This document shows, piece by piece, positions 8,714 through 18,140 of a stretch of DNA of 64,000 nt. The notes below the pieces were generated by a model. It was not told where the DNA came from, made no database searches, and worked only from the letters and a program-made list of their open reading frames with translations. This DNA is from Propionibacteriaceae bacterium UBA7704. GTDB lineage: Bacteria > Actinomycetota > Actinomycetes > Propionibacteriales > Propionibacteriaceae. The stretch lies in assembly GCA_002482525.1 (NCBI GenBank), contig DLGC01000015.1, positions 1-64,000 on the forward strand, written 5' to 3'. The translations under genes were made by a program, and so were the position numbers. Positions within the stretch are counted from its first letter, which is position 1, and each line of letters begins with the position of its first letter.

Positions 8714-9379
8714 ATGCGAACACCCAAATCGTCCGCGAACACCCTTCGTCCCGACCGTGACGGCGGCGCCGACGTCGGCCCTCTGGGCCAGACCTTCGCG
8801 CGCGAGGTTCGCCGCCTGCGGGATCTTCGCGGCCTGTCCCAGACCGACCTCGCGGCGCAGCTGCGCGAGCGGTACGGCCTGAAGTTCCACCAGGCGACCA
8901 TCGACCGCGTCGAGAAGGGAGCCCGGCCCTGCCGACTCGACGAGGTGTACGCCCTCGCCGAGGTCCTGGGGTCCACAGTGGACGAGATGCTTGCCGACTG
9001 GTCCAGCGCCGAGGCTGCGTTCCGCGAGCTGACCAGCATCGCGAGGCGGGCAGGCGAGACCGAATTCCGGATCAACATGGGGATCCAGCAAGAACTCGCG
9101 GCGATCGACGGCGACCGCGAACGCGTCGAGGCCGGCCTGGCCCGAAGCAACGACTCCCCCGAAGGCGCCCAGATCCGGGCCTGGGCCGAAGAGGTGCTCG
9201 AACTGCTCGACGCACTCGCCGTCGGCGCGGAGCGCATCCTCGAAGGCATCACCGCGCACCTTCCGCTCAGGCCGGGTGGGGTGATGGAGCAGGTGAACCG
9301 CCAGTACTTCGGCGGCATCCTGGCCGCCCATGAGGCGGCGGTCGCCGCCCGTCGCGCGGACGCGGAAGGGGAGGACTGA
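8714..9379 (+). CDS. Xre-family HTH regulator of the integrated element
   Basis: 221-residue DNA-binding protein. The HTH_3 domain is at about 28-95 (REVRRLRDLRGLSQTDLAAQL ... ATIDRVEKGARPCRLDEVYALAEVLG). The C-terminal 120 residues are helical and acidic, of unknown role, perhaps dimerisation. The leaderless start at 8714 is supported by the promoter geometry. The stop overlaps the integrase ATG (TGATG at 9377-9381), so it is coupled to the recombinase. Likely job: repress its own promoter, and hence int, and maybe xis. The regulator identity is sure; the target is inferred. Confidence 0.85.
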   Translation: MRTPKSSANTLRPDRDGGADVGPLGQTFAREVRRLRDLRGLSQTDLAAQLRERYGLKFHQATIDRVEKGARPCRLDEVYALAEVLGSTVDEMLADWSSAEAAFRELTSIARRAGETEFRINMGIQQELAAIDGDRERVEAGLARSNDSPEGAQIRAWAEEVLELLDALAVGAERILEGITAHLPLRPGGVMEQVNRQYFGGILAAHEAAVAARRADAEGED

Positions 9380-10482
9380 TGGCGTCCATCTCACGCAGGC
9401 CGGACGGCATCTGGCGAGCCCGCTTCCGGGACCAGGAGGGAAGAGAGCACTCCCGCCACTTCGGACGGAAGGTGGACGCCCAGCGGTGGCTGGACGAGGT
9501 CACCGCCTCGATCCTGACCGGCCTCTACGCCGACCCCAAGGCCGGCAGGGTCACCTTCGCCTCCTACTACCAGGGCTGGTCGTCTCGTCAGGTCTGGGTG
9601 CGCAGCACCAGGCTGTCATTTGACCGGGCGGTCAAGACCGCATCCTTCGGGGAGCTGTCGATCCGGTCGATCCGTACCTCCCAGATCGAGGCGTGGGTGC
9701 AGCAGCAGGTCTCCGACGGATTGGCGCCCTCCACGATCGGCGCCCGGTTCCAGCAAGTGCGCTCGGTGTTCCGCGCCGCGATCCGTGACAAGGTGATCGC
9801 CGTCGACCCGTGCATCGGCGTCCGACTGCCTCGCAAGCGGCGCGCGGACGCAGCCATGGAGATCCCCTCAACAGACCAGGTGGCGCTGCTGCTCGGCGTA
9901 CGAACCCGGTTCCGTGCGTTCGTGGCCCTGTGCGCATTCGCGGGGCTGCGCAGAGGTGAGGCCGCCGGTGTTCAGGTCGGCGACATCGACTTCCTGCGGC
10001 GCACCCTCACGGTGGCGCGTCAGCTGCAGCGGGGTGACGACGGCCAGATGGTGTCCGTGCCACCGAAGTATGGTTCGGAGCGGGTGGTCTTCCTGCCCGA
10101 ACGCCTTGTCGAGATGCTCGCCGATCACGTCGCGCGATGGTGCCCCGGGAAGGACCCGGGGCGTTGGCTGTTCTCCGACAGCGGGATTCGGTGGCACGAC
10201 AACCGTGTCACCTACCTGTGGCGACGTGCGTCCGGCGGTGCGGGCATCGAGGGCGTCACGCTGCACGATCTGCGGCACTTCTATGCCTCCGGGCTGATCG
10301 CCGCAGGGTGCGACGTGGTCACCGTCCAGCGGGCTCTCGGCCACGCGTCGGCGACGACGACGCTGAACACTTACGCCCACCTGTGGCCCTCCGCCGAGGA
10401 CCGAACGAGGGCCGCCGCGGGCGGCCTGATGGCCACGGTTCTCGGACTTCCTGCGGACTCTGTGCGGACTGGCGAGACCTGA
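9379..10482 (+). CDS. int: Tyrosine-recombinase integrase
   Basis: Site-specific recombinase of 367 residues. It has an N-terminal Arm-type domain (SISRRPDGIWRARFRD), a SAM-like core-binding domain (about 55-150), and a catalytic domain with ArgI in GLRRGEAAG (about 194), HDLRHFYASGL (His and ArgII, about 294-297), GHASATTTLNTY (His/Gly and nucleophile Tyr, about 320-331). All catalytic residues are present, so it looks active. It is co-translated with the Xre regulator and ends 31 bp from the 3' end of menB, placing the attachment site in that gap or in the menB end. Confidence 0.93.
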   Translation: MASISRRPDGIWRARFRDQEGREHSRHFGRKVDAQRWLDEVTASILTGLYADPKAGRVTFASYYQGWSSRQVWVRSTRLSFDRAVKTASFGELSIRSIRTSQIEAWVQQQVSDGLAPSTIGARFQQVRSVFRAAIRDKVIAVDPCIGVRLPRKRRADAAMEIPSTDQVALLLGVRTRFRAFVALCAFAGLRRGEAAGVQVGDIDFLRRTLTVARQLQRGDDGQMVSVPPKYGSERVVFLPERLVEMLADHVARWCPGKDPGRWLFSDSGIRWHDNRVTYLWRRASGGAGIEGVTLHDLRHFYASGLIAAGCDVVTVQRALGHASATTTLNTYAHLWPSAEDRTRAAAGGLMATVLGLPADSVRTGET

Positions 10483-10530
10483 TTTCGCTCTGACTACGCC
10501 TTATACGCCTATTTCAGTAGTAGTAGGGGA
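10483..10530. other. Candidate attachment site (att) at the menB 3' end
   Basis: Short AT-richer junction between the integrase stop and the end of the convergent menB gene. Integrases commonly recombine next to their own gene and at gene ends. The matching copy at the other element end is outside the window, so the core cannot be defined here. Confidence 0.35.
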
Positions 10531-11410
10531 ACTGCGACCAATCCGGGGGACGTTTCTCCAAGAAGGAGTCCCGGCCCTCCACGGCTTCATCGGTCATGTA
10601 GGCCAGTCGGGTCGTTTCCCCGGCGAAGACCTGTTGCCCGATGAGCCCATCGTCGATGGCATTGAAGGCGAATTTGAGCATGCGCTGAGCGGTCGGTGAT
10701 TTACCACAGATGGTGGCCGCCCATTCCAGCCCTACCGTCTCCAGTTCGGCATGCGGCACGACCTTGTTCACCGTACCCATCTCATAGGCGCGCTGCGCGT
10801 CGTAGGTCTCGCCGAGGAAGAAGATCTCCCGGGCGACCTTCTGGCCGACCTGTCGGGCCAGATAGGCCGATCCGAAACCGGCGTCGAAGGAGCCAACGTC
10901 GGCGTCGGTCTGCTTGAACTTGGCGTGCTCGGCCGAGGCAATGGTCAGGTCGCAGACCACGTGCAAGGAGTGTCCGCCGCCAGCAGCCCAACCGTTGACC
11001 AAAGCGATGACGACCTTGGGCATGAACCGGATGAGCCGCTGCACCTCCAGAATGTGCAATCGCCCCAGCTTGGCGGCATCCACCGGCTCGGACGAGTCCG
11101 CATCGGCGTATTGATAGCCGGCCCGACCCCGGATCCGCTGATCGCCTCCGGAACAGAACGCCCAGCCGCCGTCCTTGGCGGAGGGACCGTTTCCGGTGAG
11201 GAGCACGCAGCCCACGTCTGAACTCATGCGAGCGTGGTCCAAGGCGGTGTACAGCTCGTCGACCGTGTGCGGCCGGAAGGCATTGCGCACCTCGGGCCGG
11301 TCGAAGGCGATCCGTACCGCCGGCACGGACTTGGCACGGTGGTAGGTGATATCGGTGAACTCAAACCCGTCGACCGGTTCCCACAGGTCGGGCTGCCATG
11401 GAGCACTCAT
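10514..11410 (-). CDS. menB: 1,4-dihydroxy-2-naphthoyl-CoA synthase
   Basis: Menaquinone biosynthesis enzyme that cyclises o-succinylbenzoyl-CoA. The crotonase fold is seen throughout: SGGDQRIRGRAGY (oxyanion loop region), VNGWAAGGGHSLHVVCDL, KFKQTDADVGSFDAGFGSAYLAR (split below family usual motif positions 180-200), and the MenB-type C-terminus SFLEKRPPDWSQFPYYY. The 298-residue length fits MenB rather than a generic enoyl-CoA hydratase. TAATCT (11417-11422, minus strand) ends 6 nt before the ATG, a leaderless arrangement. It appears intact although the mobile element abuts its 3' end, as expected if integration restores the gene end. Confidence 0.92.
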   Translation of the reverse strand: MSAPWQPDLWEPVDGFEFTDITYHRAKSVPAVRIAFDRPEVRNAFRPHTVDELYTALDHARMSSDVGCVLLTGNGPSAKDGGWAFCSGGDQRIRGRAGYQYADADSSEPVDAAKLGRLHILEVQRLIRFMPKVVIALVNGWAAGGGHSLHVVCDLTIASAEHAKFKQTDADVGSFDAGFGSAYLARQVGQKVAREIFFLGETYDAQRAYEMGTVNKVVPHAELETVGLEWAATICGKSPTAQRMLKFAFNAIDDGLIGQQVFAGETTRLAYMTDEAVEGRDSFLEKRPPDWSQFPYYY

Positions 11411-11446
11411 GAGGTCAGATTAGGGCCTGAAGGGTCGCGGTCGGCA

Positions 11447-12379
11447 CTACTTCGCACCGTCACCCCGGTCATCGAATCGATTCAATAACGTGGCGTTCTC
11501 GGCGTCATAGCGTTCCCGCAAGGCGGCACTCTCGGCGTCGGTGAAGAGCACGGGACGCGGTCCGGTGGTGTTGTTGAAATGGGTCTGCAACCAGACTCGG
11601 GCGGCTTTGCGTTCCGCCTCGGTCTCCAGCCACGGGTTCATCGCCAGGGCGAAGTCCAGTCCTCGCTCGGACACCGACCGATTGCGCACGTCGGGATAGT
11701 CCACGTGCGGATCGAGTCGATGGTCGCAGGTGTGCAGGAAGTCCTCGAGGAACCGATTCTGGCCACGCTTGATCTCGGCGAAGTCCTTCACGACGAGATT
11801 GCTCTCCCCCACAGCGGCGGCCAGCGTCTCCACCAGCGGAGCCCACGACACCGCATCCAGGTCGATGTCACTGAGCCACTCACGGAAGGTGGCGCTGGAG
11901 CCCTGGTGAATCGTCTGCAGGTAGTAGCTCTCCAGAAACTGCGCCTGGGAGCGGATGTAATACACCAGCCGTAGCCGGTGACCCTGCAGGGCGTCGACGA
12001 TGCCTCCCAGTCGCTGCCCAGCGCGCGGGTAGAGCCCCGGACTGTCATCGATGAAAGGCCGACCAAGGGCATTCTCGTGCGAGACCACGACGGTACGAAC
12101 CGGACCGCCAGCGACCAGCGGCAACGCCCGAGGCAGCGGCACGCGATGCCGCAGGATCACCCGCGAACCGGCCGCCTTGTGGACGGCATCACGGAGGCGC
12201 TCTGGCGCCTCCAGCGGCTTCATTCCCCACCCCAGCACCTCATTGACGGTGGCTCGAGTGAGGAAGGTGAGCCGCATGCGACTCAGTTCAGCCGGGCGGT
12301 CACGCAGGTACTTCTGGATGAGCGAGGTTCCGGTCTTGTGCGCGCCCAGATGCAGCACGACCACATATCCAGCGGCCAC
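11447..12379 (-). CDS. PAPS-dependent sulfotransferase-like protein 1
   Basis: 310-residue predicted carbohydrate sulfotransferase. The N-terminal P-loop-like LHLGAHKTGTSLIQ matches the 5'-phosphosulfate-binding loop, and YYIRSQAQFLESYY matches the 3'-phosphate-binding region. The GTG start at 12379 is preceded by GAGGGGG. It is clearly paralogous to the next gene at 12591 (shared FLESYYLQT, HQGS, DFAEIK, GQN blocks), a tandem duplication. Sulfation of the neighbouring polysaccharide is inferred from location; the acceptor is unknown. Confidence 0.75.
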   Translation of the reverse strand: MAAGYVVVLHLGAHKTGTSLIQKYLRDRPAELSRMRLTFLTRATVNEVLGWGMKPLEAPERLRDAVHKAAGSRVILRHRVPLPRALPLVAGGPVRTVVVSHENALGRPFIDDSPGLYPRAGQRLGGIVDALQGHRLRLVYYIRSQAQFLESYYLQTIHQGSSATFREWLSDIDLDAVSWAPLVETLAAAVGESNLVVKDFAEIKRGQNRFLEDFLHTCDHRLDPHVDYPDVRNRSVSERGLDFALAMNPWLETEAERKAARVWLQTHFNNTTGPRPVLFTDAESAALRERYDAENATLLNRFDDRGDGAK

Positions 12380-12590
12380 GAAGGATCCCCCTCACGGGTC
12401 GTCGATTCGGGACGCGGCTACCGTAACGGGCTTCACGACCTATCGGGACCAGATTCGGTGAAATCACCACTGCACGCGGCCATGCAGGACACCCCAGCGC
12501 CGCGCTGGCAAGCGAAGACGCCCAGACCTGTGAATGTTCTGAGACGTGCGACGATCCCGTCCACGCAGCGGACCAGGTTGGTTTCGCAGC

Positions 12591-13541
12591 CTAACTACGC
12601 GACGATTCGAGGTCGAGCGGGCCGCTGACCGGATCGGCGAATCGAGTGAGCAGGTCTTGATTCTCGGCACCGTAGCGCTGCTTGAGTTGGCTCTTCTCCT
12701 GCTCAGAGAACAATTCTGGCCGCGCCCCGGTGGAGTTGTTGAAGTTGGCCTGCAAGAACACTCGCGAGGCTTTGCGCTCGGCCGCAGTCTCCAAGTAGGG
12801 GTTGGTGGCCAGGGCCACTTCCAGGCCGCGGGCCGACACTGACAGGTTGCGGGAGGCGCCGTAGTCGACCGACGGCTTGAGCGACGGATCGCAAATGCGC
12901 AGGAAGTTCTCAATGAACTGGTTTTGGCCCTGCTTGATCTCGGCGAAGTCGCGCACGACCACGTGATCGTCGCCGAAAGCCGCCGCCAACTTCTCGATGA
13001 CCGGCACCCAGGACGCCGCGTCGAGGTTCACCGACTCCAGCCACTGGCGGAATCGCAGCGTGCTGCCCTGATGCACGGTCTGCAGGTAGTAGCTCTCCAG
13101 GAACTGCTCCTGGGAACGCAGGTAGAAAACGGCCCGGGGCTTCAGCATGCCGACGCTGGTCTTCAGCGCATTCGCGCGGGCCTCGGCGAAGGGGTACAGC
13201 GAATCCCCGTCGGTGTCCACCGGTCGTCCCAAGGAGTTCTCATGAGAGACGATGACCGTTCGGGGCCGCGGGCCAGCGATTCGGCGCAGCACCGGGACAC
13301 GCTTCAGCACGGCTGAGGGCATGCGTTCCTGACCGGCAGCCATGACGGCGTTGCGGAGCAGCTCGGGTTCCTCCATCACTTTGGAACCCCACCCGATGAG
13401 GTGGTTGGTGTCCGTGCGCGAGATCATGCGCGCCCGGTAGCCGATCATTTCCCCGGGTCGGTCCCTCATGTACTTCTGAAGGACAGAGGTCCCTGTCTTG
13501 TGAGCGCCCAGGTGCAGGATCACCGCGTAGTTCGCAGCCAT
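12591..13541 (-). CDS. PAPS-dependent sulfotransferase-like protein 2
   Basis: 316 residues, same architecture as the gene at 11447: P-loop LHLGAHKTGTSVLQ at about residues 9-22 and YLRSQEQFLESYYLQT at about 140-155. The start at 13541 is set by GGAGGAGG 4 nt upstream; a longer in-frame extension to 14240 would run over the divergent Stealth gene and is rejected. Same strand as its paralogue with a 210-bp gap, in which I see no gene. Divergent from the Stealth gene at 13783. Confidence 0.77.
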   Translation of the reverse strand: MAANYAVILHLGAHKTGTSVLQKYMRDRPGEMIGYRARMISRTDTNHLIGWGSKVMEEPELLRNAVMAAGQERMPSAVLKRVPVLRRIAGPRPRTVIVSHENSLGRPVDTDGDSLYPFAEARANALKTSVGMLKPRAVFYLRSQEQFLESYYLQTVHQGSTLRFRQWLESVNLDAASWVPVIEKLAAAFGDDHVVVRDFAEIKQGQNQFIENFLRICDPSLKPSVDYGASRNLSVSARGLEVALATNPYLETAAERKASRVFLQANFNNSTGARPELFSEQEKSQLKQRYGAENQDLLTRFADPVSGPLDLESSRS

Positions 13542-13782
13542 GCAACCTCCTCCTTCGCAGACCTCGATCGAGAATCGGCCACAGCATAGCCGCGGGCACA
13601 CCCGACGGGCGGGCCACACCGCGAGCGGCCCGCCCGCAGGGCCTGCGTCGCGCGGGCGTTCATGCCTGGCGCACAGCGCTTCGCAAGCCCAGCCACACGC
13701 GTGGACTCGTATACTGACCCGGCACACCGAAGCACCCCACACTGGGCCGGGCTCACGCTCATGAAGGCCGTTCTGGAGGACC

Positions 13783-15435
13783 ATGCTCAAGCGATACCGT
13801 CCCCTCACTCGGCGGCTCATCGACACAGGTGTGTCCGCAGGACGGCGGCTGTCGCCAGGGTTGCGCCGAGCGTTGCGCCGGGCGGTGCTGTCTCCGGCAC
13901 CGAATGCCGCTGGCGTTTCACCCTTGCGCGCCCTGCAACCGCACGCGGCACCACCGGGCTCGAGCGCCGGCGCAGAGGTCGTCACCAGCTTTGACGCTTG
14001 GGCGCATCGGCGCGATCTCGCCCGCAGAGCCGTCGCGGCCCTGAGTAACGCCGGGGTGGAATCGGTGCTGCTGGACTCTCGACTGCAGCCCACGGTGGCT
14101 GTCCATCGCAAAGATAAGAAGCGTGCGCTTGCCGCGTTCGCAACGCAGGATGCCACGCGTCGCTGGTGGGCGATCGGGAATGGCAACAAGCCGGTTCGGC
14201 TCGCTGAGCCCGACAAGGTGCGCAGCCTGGGGAATTCCATCCAAGTGTTCCGGAAACTGGTCTCCCCCGAGGGCTGGCACGTCGCCGACAGCGAAACCGC
14301 GGCGTTCGTCGAGTTCTGGTCCGAAGCAGGTGAGGGCAGAAGTCGACCCGACGGCGGTGACTACGACAGCGAAACGCTGATGGCCGAGTCAAAGAACCCG
14401 TGGGCGCAATCGCTCACGCCTACTGAATGGCAACAGGCACAGAATCGTGAGGATCGGCGACTGCCGCTGTCGGCCGCACCGCATCTGTTGGATCTGATCG
14501 AGCCGGTCGACCTGGTCTACACCTGGGTCGACGACCTGGATCCGGCCTGGCAGCAGCGCCTCGCCGGCGCTGATCCGCAGCGCGCGGTACTCGCCGCGGA
14601 CGCGTTGGATCCGGCACGCACCCGTGCCGGGGATCATCTTCGCTATTCACTGCGCTCGGTGGCCATGTATGCCAATTGGGTGCGTCACATCTGGATCGTC
14701 ACCGATGCCCAGACCCCGAGTTGGCTGGTGCCGAACCATCCGAAGGTGACGGTGGTCGATCATCGAGAGATCTTCACCGACCCGGCGGTGCTGCCCACCT
14801 TCAATTCGCAATCGATCGAATCCCAGCTTCATCACATACCGGGGCTGGCCGAGCACTTCCTCTACTTGAACGATGACTTCTTCTTCGGCTCGGCGGTGCA
14901 TCCGGAGGACTTCTTCGAAGCCAACGGCATTGCCAAGTTCATGATGTCCACGGTGCCGGTGGATCGAGACGCCGACGCCACCTTGCGGAATGCCGCCATG
15001 CTGGCGGCTCGCCACAACCGGGCACTGTTGGAGCAGACCTTCGGACGAACCGTGACCAATCGCATGCAGCATGTGCCCTACGCCCTGACCAAGACCACCT
15101 TGCAGGCATTTGAGGATCAGTTCCCCGACGAAGTTGCCGCCGTGGCCGCGGCGCAGTTCCGCAGTCGCTCGGATTATTCGATTCCTTCAGATCTGGCTCA
15201 CTACTACGGCTTCGCTCGCAGCGAGGCGATCCCCGGATCGATTGCGTTCAGCTATATCGATGTCGGATCACCGCTGCTCACCGAGAAGCTGGAGAGTCTG
15301 CTGGTCGAGCGAAACGCGCAAACCTTCTGCCTCAATGACGTGGGCGCCTACACCGAACCGGTCCCTGAGGAATTGGTCAATCAGTTCCTTGCCGCATATT
15401 TCCCCGTCCCCAGTCCGTTCGAGATGGGCGAGTGA
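13783..15435 (+). CDS. Stealth-family sugar-phosphate transferase 1
   Basis: 550 residues. Stealth proteins transfer hexose-1-phosphate to build capsules and are related to eukaryotic GlcNAc-1-phosphotransferase. Blocks in order: CR1 DLVYTWVDDLDPAW (about 245), CR2 RYSLRSVAMYANWVRHIWIV through FNSQSIESQLHHIPG and YLNDDFFFG, CR3 HVPYALTKTTLQAFE, CR4 CLNDVG near the C-terminus. About 200 N-terminal residues are variable. A good -10 (TATACT, 13710-13715) lies in the divergent gap. It overlaps the next Stealth gene by GTGA, so the pair is co-translated. Family sure; sugar unknown. Confidence 0.88.
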   Translation: MLKRYRPLTRRLIDTGVSAGRRLSPGLRRALRRAVLSPAPNAAGVSPLRALQPHAAPPGSSAGAEVVTSFDAWAHRRDLARRAVAALSNAGVESVLLDSRLQPTVAVHRKDKKRALAAFATQDATRRWWAIGNGNKPVRLAEPDKVRSLGNSIQVFRKLVSPEGWHVADSETAAFVEFWSEAGEGRSRPDGGDYDSETLMAESKNPWAQSLTPTEWQQAQNREDRRLPLSAAPHLLDLIEPVDLVYTWVDDLDPAWQQRLAGADPQRAVLAADALDPARTRAGDHLRYSLRSVAMYANWVRHIWIVTDAQTPSWLVPNHPKVTVVDHREIFTDPAVLPTFNSQSIESQLHHIPGLAEHFLYLNDDFFFGSAVHPEDFFEANGIAKFMMSTVPVDRDADATLRNAAMLAARHNRALLEQTFGRTVTNRMQHVPYALTKTTLQAFEDQFPDEVAAVAAAQFRSRSDYSIPSDLAHYYGFARSEAIPGSIAFSYIDVGSPLLTEKLESLLVERNAQTFCLNDVGAYTEPVPEELVNQFLAAYFPVPSPFEMGE

Positions 15436-17048
15436 GCGCCATGGACACCACGCGACTGAAGCTGGCGGTAAAGAGTGCCATCGTCACCGCAGCCGGGGTT
15501 CGGCGGCGCCTGCGCCGCTGGTCGTGGCAGGTCATTCCGGCCGGCTTGCGCCGTCCTTTCGAGGCGGTGGAGCACTACGACGTGTGGGCCTATCGCTCGG
15601 ACCTGACCACGGCCGTCTCCGACCTTCTCAGCACCGGCCAAGTGGAGCACTTCGTGCTCAGCGAAAGGCTGTTGCCCAATCCGGTGATCGCCGTGGATGC
15701 CGAACAGCGCTCCCAGGTCCAGCGCCTTCTCAAGACCCATCCGACCGCCGCCACGTGGTGGCTGTCACCCCACCGGGACGGAATCGCGGGTACGGCCCGT
15801 CCGGCGAGGCGGCTGCTGCCGCGCCCGATGGTCAACGCCTCGGGCATTCTGGTCTGCCGGAACCTGCTGACCCCGAACGGACTGCCGCTCAACGATTCTG
15901 AGACCGGTGTGTTGATCCAGTTCTGGGACCGGGTGGACGCGGAGTCGGTGTCCACCGGCGGCGGGGTGCACGCCGCCGGCACTCGGTTCGCGCCCGACAA
16001 CAACGGCGTGCTCGCCTACGCCGATCCACAGTTGTGGCGGGACGCCGAGGCCAATGCTCATCGATTGCCTGAAGCCCCGCCGCACCTGCTGCTGGTCAAC
16101 GAACCGATCGACGTGGTCTACACCTGGGTGGATGGCGACGATCCGGCGTGGCGGCGACGCAAAGCCGAGGCGCTGGGCCAGGACCTGAGTAACTACACCA
16201 GCGACGCCGCGATCGATGCCCGCTTCGAGAGCCGCGACGAGTTGCGGTATTCGCTGCGCTCCATCGAGATGTTCGCCAACTGGGTGAATCACATCTGGAT
16301 CGTCACCGACCAGCAAAAGCCCTCGTGGCTCAGAGAGGATGATCGACTCACGGTGATCGACCACCGCGACATCTTCACTGATCCGTCCGCGCTGCCTGTG
16401 TACAACTCCCACGCCATCGAATCGCAGTTGCATCACATTCCAGGCTTGTCGCAGCGCTATCTGTACTTCAACGACGACATGCTGTTCGCCTCCCCGGCAG
16501 CTCCGGAGGATTTCTTCTACGCCAACGACATCCACCGGTTCTTCCCATCGCCGGCCCTCATCGACACCAGCGAACACACCGAGCAGGACATCGCCGTGAC
16601 AGCGGCGGCGAAGAACAATCGGGATTTCATGCGCGCCCAGTTCGGACGCACCATCACCAACAAACTGCGCCACACCCCGCAGGCGCAATCGAAGCCCGTG
16701 ATGGAGCGTTTCGAAGCCGAACACCCCGATCTCATCGACCAGGTGATGCGCTCACGACTGCGCCAAGACACCGACTATTCCCTCACCAGCTCACTGAGCC
16801 AGTACTACGCCTTCGCCATCAAACAGGCTGTACCCACCGCTATCGCCAACGGCTATGTGGATCTGGCCTCACCACATGCGGAGTATCTGCTGCATCTGTG
16901 GCTACGCAAACGGGACCGCACCGTGATCTGCGTCAACGACTCCGGCACCGAGAACGAGCGAGCCAACCGATTCCTGCGGCAGTTCTTTGTGAACTACTAC
17001 CCACTTCCGAGCCGCTGGGAGGCGGTACCTGCGTCCAGCAACGACTAG
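15432..17048 (+). CDS. Stealth-family sugar-phosphate transferase 2
   Basis: 538 residues, same class as the upstream gene. CR1 is DVVYTWVDGDDPAW, CR2 RYSLRSIEMFANWVNHIWIV then YNSHAIESQLHHIPG and YFNDDMLFA, CR3 HTPQAQSKPVMERFE, CR4 VNDSGTENE. GTG 15432 overlaps the previous stop, and ATG 15441 is an alternative. All hallmark residues seen in its neighbour are kept, so both are probably active. The 200 bp downstream (17049-17246) hold no gene I can support. Confidence 0.87.
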   Translation: MSAMDTTRLKLAVKSAIVTAAGVRRRLRRWSWQVIPAGLRRPFEAVEHYDVWAYRSDLTTAVSDLLSTGQVEHFVLSERLLPNPVIAVDAEQRSQVQRLLKTHPTAATWWLSPHRDGIAGTARPARRLLPRPMVNASGILVCRNLLTPNGLPLNDSETGVLIQFWDRVDAESVSTGGGVHAAGTRFAPDNNGVLAYADPQLWRDAEANAHRLPEAPPHLLLVNEPIDVVYTWVDGDDPAWRRRKAEALGQDLSNYTSDAAIDARFESRDELRYSLRSIEMFANWVNHIWIVTDQQKPSWLREDDRLTVIDHRDIFTDPSALPVYNSHAIESQLHHIPGLSQRYLYFNDDMLFASPAAPEDFFYANDIHRFFPSPALIDTSEHTEQDIAVTAAAKNNRDFMRAQFGRTITNKLRHTPQAQSKPVMERFEAEHPDLIDQVMRSRLRQDTDYSLTSSLSQYYAFAIKQAVPTAIANGYVDLASPHAEYLLHLWLRKRDRTVICVNDSGTENERANRFLRQFFVNYYPLPSRWEAVPASSND

Positions 17049-17246
17049 GGAATTGGGCGCGTACGCAACCGCTGCGACCTGCCGTCGTGGGCCCTCTCGG
17101 GACGCTGGATCCCACCGCTGAAGTGCGCTCGACAGGCGCACAGGCTGCCCGTACGATACGAATCGGCGCCAGGCACATCGCAGACTGGCAACCCTGATGG
17201 CTCGAAGGAGTTTTGTGCGAAGACTGCCTGGACTTCTGCGGACACG

Positions 17247-18140
17247 ATGAGAGTGCGCCAGGACATGCTGCTTGTTGACACTCTTACACGCCTTATCTCT
17301 GAGACCCGACGCTGGTCCCCGAACCCGCTGCTTCGTTTCGGCCCACGGCTGACCGACTTCGCCATCCCGGACGGGCACATCATGACGGTGCAGCTCGAAG
17401 GATTCCGCGAGAAGCCCGAGGTGGCACTGCGCCTGGGTGGCATTTCGATCCCTCCGTTGAGCTGCGTCAGGCTGAGTCACGAACCAGGCCAGCGCAGTTG
17501 GCAAGCGGTCTTTGAATGCCCACAGCCGCTTTCCGGGCACAACGAGGCCTTGCGCCTGGTCCGGTCCGGTTCTGGGAAGGTGGTGCGGGCAGCCGTGCGG
17601 GAGCCCGAGCCCGACCGCCCGACACGTGATGCCACCTGGGACGATGCCCGTTGGGTCCAGTCGAAGGCCCATGCATCGGAATGGTTGCCGCAGCGCGAGG
17701 ACAGCCGCACCCGAGTGACGCACGTTGCGACCGGCCCGGGAACGATCCGACTGTCGACGACCGCACCGGCTGGCCAAAGCCCGAGCGCACTCGCCGTCGC
17801 TGAGAGCATGAGCTCCCTGCCCCGGTACCAGCTGACATCAGAAGGCGAAGGCCACCATCGACTCGTTATCGCCGAGTTCCTCGCAGCGGCCGACTGCGAG
17901 AAACTCCCCCCGCGCTCGACCTGGCGTATCTGGGCGACAGCCGAAAGCACCAGCCCCCGGGAACTCGGGCTCGCGTCACGTGACCTCATCCTCCCCCGCG
18001 ACGCGATCGTGTACCCCGCAGAGACCGTGAGAGTCGGCGACTCGTCATTCACAGTGCGCGCCTACTGGTCGGCCCTCGGGACCTTGCGACTATCGGTACA
18101 ACGCGCCGAGACCCCCTCCATGCAAGGCGCTTCGGCATGA
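17247..18140 (+). CDS. Unknown protein of the polysaccharide locus, predicted beta-rich
   Basis: 297 residues, not recognised. No signal peptide or membrane helix; composition and alternating hydrophobic pattern suggest beta-sandwich modules. It overlaps the following glycosyltransferase by ATGA (18137-18140), so the two are co-translated and it may assist that enzyme. The start is uncertain: ATG 17247, or ATG 17265 with AGGA too close upstream. Coding support comes from the overlap and from codon use like its neighbours. Confidence 0.6.
   Translation: MRVRQDMLLVDTLTRLISETRRWSPNPLLRFGPRLTDFAIPDGHIMTVQLEGFREKPEVALRLGGISIPPLSCVRLSHEPGQRSWQAVFECPQPLSGHNEALRLVRSGSGKVVRAAVREPEPDRPTRDATWDDARWVQSKAHASEWLPQREDSRTRVTHVATGPGTIRLSTTAPAGQSPSALAVAESMSSLPRYQLTSEGEGHHRLVIAEFLAAADCEKLPPRSTWRIWATAESTSPRELGLASRDLILPRDAIVYPAETVRVGDSSFTVRAYWSALGTLRLSVQRAETPSMQGASA

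Noticed and set aside
13542..14240. N-terminal extension of the second sulfotransferase
   Set aside because: Would overlap the divergent Stealth gene over hundreds of bases; a strong GGAGGAGG site fixes the start at 13541.
17195..17248. 17-codon leader-like open frame MARRSF...RTR
   Set aside because: Too short to judge, no attenuator structure beside it.
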